Shown here one piece after another: positions 56,909-64,000 of a DNA stretch of 64,000 nt (position 1 is the stretch's first letter; every line of letters starts with the position of its first letter). The stretch covers positions 12,090,001-12,154,000 of the forward strand of contig NC_052140.2 in the NCBI RefSeq assembly GCF_016086655.4, written 5' to 3'. Under the pieces are notes generated by a model. That model worked only from the letters and a program-made list of their open reading frames with translations. It was not told the origin of the DNA and did not search any database. Made by a program: the position numbers and the translations under genes. This DNA is from Lepeophtheirus salmonis (taxonomy: Eukaryota; Arthropoda; Copepoda; Siphonostomatoida; Caligidae).

Positions 56909-57179
56909 TATAGAATAAAAGTAACTTTACAGCTATTTTTCTTATTATGATGAATTCGAACCGTTTTTTTACCGGTGTACTTTAGCTGAGAAAAAAGAGG
57001 AAGAAAGAACACAAACAATTAAAATTTGAATAACCAGTATATTGCTATTTCAGTTTCTAAGAATTTAGGGACTCTGACACTGGGCAAAAAGTCCATAAAC
57101 TTGTCAGTAAGACAAAAGTCATCTCACTCTTAAAGGAGTTGAAACACGACTCGGTTGGGTTGAGTCGTTTTTTCACTGA

Positions 57180-58210
57180 TAACATCTGAGAATTTGTTTC
57201 CTACCCTCCAAAAGGACGAGATAAATCGAGCTAAAATATGGAAATACGACTTTCTTTATAAGGAGATTGAAAACAAAGCTCATATATTCTCTGATGGATC
57301 GAAGAGCGGCCAAAGTGTTTGCTCGGGATTTGTAATCAATAAAAGTGATCAAGTTTTTGGGGAAACCCCCTCTATAACTGTCACTCCTTAAAAACACTGT
57401 TTTCCAAGCCGATATCCTTGCCATAAAAGAGGCTCATTCTTGCATTAAAAACAATCAGGGATTTTGCATCTCCTCAGACTCTCAAGCAGCAAATGGAGCA
57501 TTGCAGTCCATAGAAACAAAGAGTTCCCTTGTCCTAGATACAAAAACTCTTTTGAAGTCATTAGCTAGTGATGTCCTTCTCTCCCTCTGCTGGGTTTGAG
57601 GTCACAGTAATATCACTAAAAATGAAGTGGTTGATATGCTAGACAAAGCTGGAGATCTGGATAAACCTCCAACCCAAATTGGAGGTATCCCTCGGTAATC
57701 TGTTAGGAAGAAACTATTTGCCCATTACATATTCAAATGGCAGACACTTTGGTCGAATCTTGACTATTGCTGTCAAAGCCGTACGATGCTCCCAAGAGTT
57801 ATACTTGGGAGGTGGAAGCCTTTCCTGGATTTTTCGAAAGGAAAACTGAACTTCTTGGTTCGGTTTATCAATGGGCATTGTCTCCTACACTATCATCTCA
57901 TGCACTATTAAGTTAGTCCACTATGTCGCGGGTTTGGTTTGAGAGATGAAGAACCACTTTGTCTGGTTTATAAATGCCCTAAATTTTAGGATTGAGCGGA
58001 TAAAGTTTTTCAACCTTTTCAAGGACATTCTCTCTACAACTTCTCCAGTTTTTCTTAATGAACTCTGATAATTGCCACTGGCAGCGCAATGCGCCATCCC
58101 TAGAACACATTTAGTACGGACCTGTGTACCTAATCCGGCAAACTATTCAGAGGGCATTACAAGTTAAAGCTACTGTTCCATGTTCCCGCACTGATTGTAT
58201 GTTTTTATAT
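57180..58210 (+). mobile_element. Non-LTR retrotransposon RNase H region
   Basis: The plus strand encodes AHIFSDGSKSGQSVCSGFVI (first acid), then in the next frame VFQADILAIKEAHSCIKNNQ (Glu), FCISSDSQAANGALQSIETK (Asp), and LCWV.GHSNITKNEVVDMLDK (final His and Asp). This is the full order of a Jockey/I-type RNase H domain. Downstream, a decayed tail follows (ERKTELLGSVYQWA and Cys/His pieces). Stops interrupt it at several points. No RT lies immediately upstream. Confidence 0.75.
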
Positions 58211-59137
58211 GATGCGTAGCAATAATTTTTTTTAATTAATTAATTAAAGCACTGTTTTGATTGCCAAGAAGATAAACATTGATATTAAAAAAACCATTAA
58301 AAATAATGGATTTATGTTTACTATACCTAATATTTTATATGTTTTAAATATTAGACCTGTATCATTTTATTAAGCTTTTTTTTTAATTGCAGGAAAAAGT
58401 AGGTGGGAATCCATTGTTCAGAGAGAGAGAGAGAATTAACAAAAAAGAACGATAACACCAACTATTTTTAGTTTATTAATATTTAAAATGTTATTTTTCT
58501 CTACTTTTTGCCCATTCATGAGATACATCGTATTTACCTTTGTGCGACATCGTTATATACCTATGTACATACATAACAAAGTTATGAGAAGATATTGTAC
58601 TTTTTGCAAAAAAGTTTTACTTTGAAAAAAAATATATATATATATTTAATTATACGGAAAAAGTAAATTATATTACGTATTCTTATATAAATAAATGCAT
58701 TTCTGTAGCTGGGTGTAGATATTAATATGCCTAGGGATATTAACTATATGAAGATTTATAGAAAAAATGAGACTTTCAAAGTCCTTGATTATTAGGATTG
58801 AGTTTATTCTAAGACAAAGAATGAGCGCGGAGTGAAGATGAGGGTTAGACATATGGTACACCTGAATTAAGACCTTAGGAGAACCTTTTACATTTAAAAT
58901 AGCATTAGTGCAGATAAAATATTATAATTATACTAGGCCAAACACACTATCCTAAAGATAGCCAAAGAAAAATTTAAAAAAATTATTTATATTTAGTTCG
59001 TTTATGTTAAAATTATAAGCATAATCGATCAACTGTAAATTATAAATATATTATATGAGTAAATTTCTATTGTAAAACCTTCTTGTATACAATATTTTTT
59101 GTTATTTTCTATCATTTGATGTAAATATAATCAAACC
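58211..59137. other. Stretch without recognised genes
   Basis: Includes a short (GA)n at 58419-58434. A block ACATTTAAAATAGCATTAGTG at 58889-58910 recurs at about 59976-59997 in direct orientation, a possible remnant of a repeat flanking the Helitron fragment. Confidence 0.4.
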
Positions 59138-59290
59138 TGCGCCCCGCCCCCTCTTAACACTCTAGAAAATGGAACATATAATTCTCCGATAGAAAATACT
59201 GATTTTACTAAATATAAAGCAATTTTTCAAATGTTTGACCTTGTGATTTATTTATTGCCATTATTATTGCGAACTTGTCATGTGACTTCT
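59138..59290 (-). mobile_element. Helitron/PIF1-type helicase fragment
   Basis: The minus strand encodes HDKFAIIMAINKSQGQTFEK followed, after a frameshift, by VKSVFSIGELYVPFSRVLRG. These are the last two conserved blocks of PIF1-family helicases (FAMTINKxQGQT..., VFxHGQLYVAxSRV), as found at the C-terminus of Helitron Rep-helicases. A cellular PIF1 gene is less likely given the isolation and the frame break. No Rep motif was found nearby. Confidence 0.65.
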
Positions 59291-61639
59291 TCAACTATAA
59301 AGAATATTGAAGATAAATAGTACTAAGACTAACTCCCTAATCCTCTTCTTCCTTCATTTACCTAATTCATTTTTTAATTCTTATTTAATATACGGGTGGG
59401 TTCCCTTTTTCTGTTGATACAATAATTTGTTGTTTGTATTTTCAATTTTTTTAGGGCATTTTCGGATGGGTAAACCATACCTCAATATAAAAAACTTTGA
59501 GAAACGGACAAAGATCTTGTTTAATTCATTTTTTAAATGAGCTTGTTAGCAGAAAAACGCCCTCCACAGACCAGGAATCGGGTCTTATCAGAAAGAAACA
59601 TAGCTCAACGTACGTTACTCAAAATTCTGAACAACTTTTATAAATGTCTAAAGTATGTATTTATCTCCGTTTTTGAAACTTTTATCATTGTTTGTCCAAG
59701 TAGGAAAGACATCAGACACACACATAAATTATTTTAATACTATATAGGATTTCAATTCATATATATTTATTTTAAAATGCATTTTTTAAAATAATATACA
59801 CCAACGATTCGCTAGAATTCTTCTTTCCGAGGAAGATGTTATCACTAGAGATTGGATCCGTGTAAAAGTACGAGGAGAAGGCGTGAGCGAGACATGTGTT
59901 ATTTCTGAATTAAGACCCTTGTTAATATCAGCTGCTTGTTATATGATTTTCGGGGGAGAAAATGAATTACTTCTACATTTAAAATAGCATTAGTGTAGGG
60001 ACAATTTTATAATTATATATAAAATTCATATTACTATGTATTTTTAAATCAATTTGAACCAAAGATAGGTGAGAACTTTTCTTTTAGAGGGAGATTTGAG
60101 CACACACACGACTTACTAAATAATGAATAAAAAAGAAGAAAGAACACATGCATCAAGCGTTATTCCTTTTTTAGGCGCTATACTTAGTTTTCTCATAACA
60201 CAGATCCCTTCTTCAGTTATCCCCACGACGACCTTTTAAATAATGACCAAAAAAGAAAATCAACAACTTTTCAATTGTTTAATTTTCGAAGGTATTTTTT
60301 TCATTAAAAACTACTCAACTCTAATGGTAATTATAAACTACACAAATCAACATAATTATATGCAACAAAAAGTTGGATACTGTAAAAAAAATAATATTGA
60401 ATTAGCATGCCTGTAAATTATAAATGTATGTTAGGAATATGCCAAATTAGAGTTGTAAATTTTAAAAAGTTTCTAGATTGCAAGTTTTGTAGTAGCTGTC
60501 AATTTTATTTATTTTTCCAAAGGGGTTCTCGTTTTTGGGATAGGGAAATTGTTCAAATTATGGAGAGCGTAAAAACTAGTGTTAGATATAGGTCTGGAAA
60601 TCCTAGAGTATTATAAATGCAGTCTTTTAAAAATGTTTGGTTAGGACCCGTCTCTTAGAAAAGTTCGGTCTAAATCAGTCCAAAAAAACGATTCGGTCGA
60701 AAAAAATCGGTCTTATTTAAAATTCGTTCTACTCCAATGATTTTAAATATAAATTGCTTATGACTTCATGTCTGTTTTTAAATTCTGAACACTGTACAAT
60801 GACGTCATACGAAGTTTAAACAGGGATAGCTTTGATGAATTTTCATCTAGTCGTCCCTCCTGGACTATGGAGCTCCAAATTCAAGCATTTCATGAGAACG
60901 TGTAATTTTTAGATTTTTCAAGATTATCTAGATAATCCAACATATGTAAGATCTTTGTTTAATATAATGATAACATCAATGGGGGATGGATCTAGAAAAA
61001 AAAATTATCTCTTTTTTAATACAAGGGAATGTTCAATTTTGTGCAAATGAATTTAAGCCAAAAAAGGAATTTATCTTTGAGTACAAATTCTCAAATCTGA
61101 GATTAGTTTTTCTCTCAGATCTACATTCTGAAATATCTAGGATTATAGTAATTTGTGACCCTTATCGTTCAGAGACATATTTTACCTTTAAAACAATCCC
61201 CAAAATTAAAAGTAGGATTACTAAAACTTATTTGAAAATTATTAAGAAATGTTTTTATTGATTCTCTATCTTTTTCTGCAATCGAAATATTTCCATTTTT
61301 AAACGGAAAAATGATGAAAAATTACATTCTCATTTAGACACTTATAACTTATTCATAATACATAGTGATGAGGAATATCATAGCTTGAATTTAGGCTTGT
61401 GAAGAGACGCAAAATTGAACAGCATTCCATGGAACGTGCATTCAATGAACGGAATGGAAATTTTCATTGTGTTTTATTTTATTATGAAATTTTAGCGTTC
61501 TATTTCAATAGTACTTACAAAAAATTTAAGAAATCAAAGTTAATATTTTTTTACTTTTCTAAATATGATTAAAGGTCTGATAAAGCAAAGACGAACGCTT
61601 GGAAAACCTATTTAGTGACAGTAGCACGAGGGTATATAA
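59291..61639. other. Stretch without recognised genes
   Basis: Open plus frames at 59537-59737, 60407-60616 and 60986-61261 have no recognised family; the last two have fairly balanced residue use (for example NLRLVFLSDLHSEISRIIVI). They could be decayed element pieces or chance. Confidence 0.3.
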
Positions 61640-61930
61640 GGCACGTTGACACTAGGATGGGATACAGTACAGCCCCAAAGTCGATTAGATTCATGTCGGG
61701 CGAGGAGAGAGGCCACAAATCAGGTTTCCAGAAATCGGAAAAAATCTCCTCGATCCATTGCTAAGCTTCCCAGTATGAATGCAGAGGCTGGGAACTTAGT
61801 CTGGTTGACTGACAGAACCTCATCGACCGTATAGGAGAAGTAGCGGTCGTTCCTTTAGTTTCTGGAATAGACCACGGTTCAGTTTTTCTTGTCTTATTGC
61901 TGTTCTGGGTGCAAATCAAGTTGGAAACCA
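61640..61930 (+). mobile_element. Possible Ty3/gypsy pol C-terminal fragment
   Basis: The plus strand has LPSMNAEAGNLVWLTDRTSS and, after a frame change, GEVAVVPLVSGIDHG. This resembles the basic, GDxVxxxD-containing region after the integrase core in gypsy polyproteins, but the match is short and I regard it as tentative. Confidence 0.25.
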
Positions 61931-62699
61931 TTTCCCTTAAGCCTCCATTTCGACTATGAATCCAATTGTAGTCAGCTGTAGCTCATTTGAAAGCTAATAT
62001 TCACAGAATTATGGTATTAAAAAATCTTGAAACATAGTTCTCAAACGAGGGCTCCCTTACACTATCAAAGTGGAAGTTGCAATTTGATGTATTACAATGT
62101 ATATGGTAATACCTTGTGATTAAAACGCAGAACATACCGAAATAATTGCTGGACTCTGAAAAAAATAACTTGAACGAAACGTTGCATGGAACAAGACAAT
62201 AGCGGAACGCTTACAAGCCTACTTATATTATAGAAAAAAATATTCAATGTATAAATTAAAAAAAGATGTATTTATAAAATATTCATATCCAAGGATATTT
62301 GTTCCATTTTGTATTTCTAAAGTGATCCCATTTTGGAATATTACAATTATCTACTCATCGTGAATGGATCGTTTTATTGTTTGGATCCTGGTATTTCATT
62401 TACAAGGAAGGAGTCCACTCTACTCCATTATGAGGTGTGGTAGTTTTCCTGGCTGAATTCTACTCTCGTTGTCCCTCAAGGAATTCGGAATCCGAATTCG
62501 AACATCTCTTGAGATGCATGATCAAGTTAGAAAGTATCTTCCTTCGATTGCTCATCCATCGCAAGAGATGTTCGGCATCCAAATTCTACGAGGGATGCGG
62601 GAGGAGAATTCATCCGAGGAAAACTATCTCCTTCAATCACTATTTTTCATCACTTCAAGAGTAAAAAATCCCATATCAAATATAAAAACATAATTACAC
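61931..62699. other. Stretch without recognised genes
   Basis: Overlapping frames at 62437-62693 are unrecognised. Confidence 0.35.
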
Positions 62700-63520
62700 G
62701 GATCTTTAAAAAAAATTACAAATATAGGATTTCAAAAATTCAGAACTGTTTACAAAAAAAAATAATTTATTTGTAATAATATTTGAAAAATCCCCAGCTG
62801 TTCTCAAAACAATTTCAAAAATTAACTTTCTAATATAAAATTTTTTGAAAAATATTCAAATATTAAATTTTTTTGAGAAAAATTTAAAAAATACATAGTT
62901 ATTCACAGAAAAATTATGATTTTTTTTAAATATATTAATTTTTTCTTTTTTAAGTTTGAAATATTGAATTTGATAGAGAAACTCAAAAATTCCTAAATTT
63001 TCTCTTTCTCTTTGAGGGGGCCTATTTTTTTTATGACTTAGAAAAGTAATAAACTGTTAAATACCAGTAATAATAACACATGATTCCGATTAATCGTCCC
63101 ATCAAACGATATGGTTCATTTTGGTAAATTTATTTTTGATTCAGTCTCCAATAAAACTGAAGAAATTGGAGAATATTTACAACAAATAGCATTTAAGGAT
63201 TAAACTTATTGCAGGTACTCGTAAATAACTTGAATAAATTTAAAAAAATAATTTAATTTTTGTACTCAAAACTGTACTGAAGGGCATTTAAATGTATTTA
63301 GACTACATTACACCAGCATATTAAAGATTTTATCAATTAATTTTCTTTGAATAACTATGTATTTATCAAATATTTCGAGAAAAAAAATATATTAGAATTA
63401 TTTTTTGAAAAAATTGCATATTGGAAGTTTATTTTTTGAATTTTTTTTTCAAACAAATTCCAAAACCAAGCCCCCTAAAATTCAATCCTGTAGAAGCCCA
63501 GAAGCCCTGATAACAAAATG
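62700..63520. repeat. AT-rich dispersed repeat remnants
   Basis: 62700-63030 has modules (ATTCAGAACTGTTTAC, ATCCCCAGCTGTTCTC) and ends in GAGGGGGCCTA. 63360-63520 ends AAACCAAGCCCCCTAAAATT then CAATCCTGTAGAAGCCC, like the stretch at 938-975. The interval between shows nothing else. Confidence 0.45.
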
Positions 63521-63571
63521 TTATTTAAAATTGTAAAGAATTGCCATTTCTAATCTTTGCTTGAATAAAAT

Positions 63572-63575
<4 letters not shown>

Positions 63576-63610
<35 letters not shown>
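63576..63610. repeat. Poly(T) run
   Basis: Thirty-five uninterrupted Ts, possibly the tail of a minus-strand retroposed sequence or simple slippage. Confidence 0.8.
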
Positions 63611-63611
<1 letters not shown>

Positions 63612-64000
63612 ATCGTCCGATCACTAATCAAAAAGGTTAATTCATTATCAGCCAAAAAGTTTTTCAACGATATATATTGTAATTGTAATGTTATATTTTG
63701 ATAGATAAACAATATTTAATTTGTTAAAAGCCTTTTTATTTTTGTTTTTGCTCTGCATTCATTCATGACTGTGGATTAATTAATAGTTTATAGGCTCGTC
63801 ATAAGCTCGTTATTATAGGTTGTTCCATAAGGTTATGTTCATGTTTTTTGTCAATGATGGAGTATGCAAATGTGCATTTATGGTACGGAAATGATGTATG
63901 ATTAGAGTGGAACTTAGATAAGTTTATTAAGATAGCTTCTTCTCGTCATCAAATCCTCTAAAGTAAATTCCTCCTTTCGTTTCTACGGGACACTGGTGTG
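63611..64000. other. Non-coding stretch to window end
   Basis: Nothing recognised. Confidence 0.4.

Noticed and set aside
1..64000. CRISPR arrays, operons or bacterial mobile elements
   Set aside because: No regularly spaced direct repeats and no bacterial gene organisation; TATA boxes, AATAAA signals and element types are eukaryotic.

Overview
The window looks like nuclear DNA of an AT-rich arthropod. Most genes are broken, non-coding DNA is plentiful, polyadenylation signals and TATA boxes are visible, and remnants of Tc1/mariner, pogo-like, Ty3/gypsy, non-LTR and Helitron elements are everywhere. The mixture resembles what I associate with parasitic copepods such as the salmon louse, but that placement is inference; no species marker is present. 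A run of 100 N at 20092-20191 marks a scaffold join.

The organising feature is a multi-copy block carrying a secreted trypsin-fold serine protease. Copy A (8266-17041, plus) and copy C (38699-43413, inverted) each hold an intact intronless protease (14340-15113 plus; 41428-42201 minus). Copy B (27657-34187, plus) holds a protease broken by two small indels (33327-34101). Two older relics survive: D (36095-37740), cut by a Ty3/gypsy fragment, and C' (about 40341-41185), inside copy C. Each young copy brings the same 250-bp promoter with a TATA box and a perfect 12-bp palindrome, the same upstream pseudogene of a multi-copy hypothetical protein, and (A and C) the same downstream flank.

Layout: 0-8 kb, Tc1/mariner fragments and AT-rich repeats; 8-17 kb, copy A; 17-20 kb, a LINE reverse transcriptase fragment, another relic of the hypothetical family and a piece of protease 3' flank next to the gap; 20-27.6 kb, mostly empty, with a possible terminal exon (22367-22558), a GC-richer unrecognised block, a LITAF-domain exon (24993-25251) and a mariner 5' fragment; 27.6-34.2 kb, copy B; 34.2-38.7 kb, relic D and a SINE; 38.7-43.4 kb, copy C; 43.8-49.5 kb, a decayed minus-strand Ty3/gypsy element split by a SINE and a pogo-like fragment; 49.5-64 kb, a polypurine tract, an internally deleted mariner with clean terminal repeats, a tRNA-derived SINE interrupted by an AT-rich element, a LINE RNase H segment and a Helitron helicase fragment.

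Only the two intact proteases look like functional genes. The LITAF exon and the exon near 22.4 kb may belong to host genes extending beyond what I can trace. The rest is mobile DNA in decay, but its nesting lets the order of events be read.
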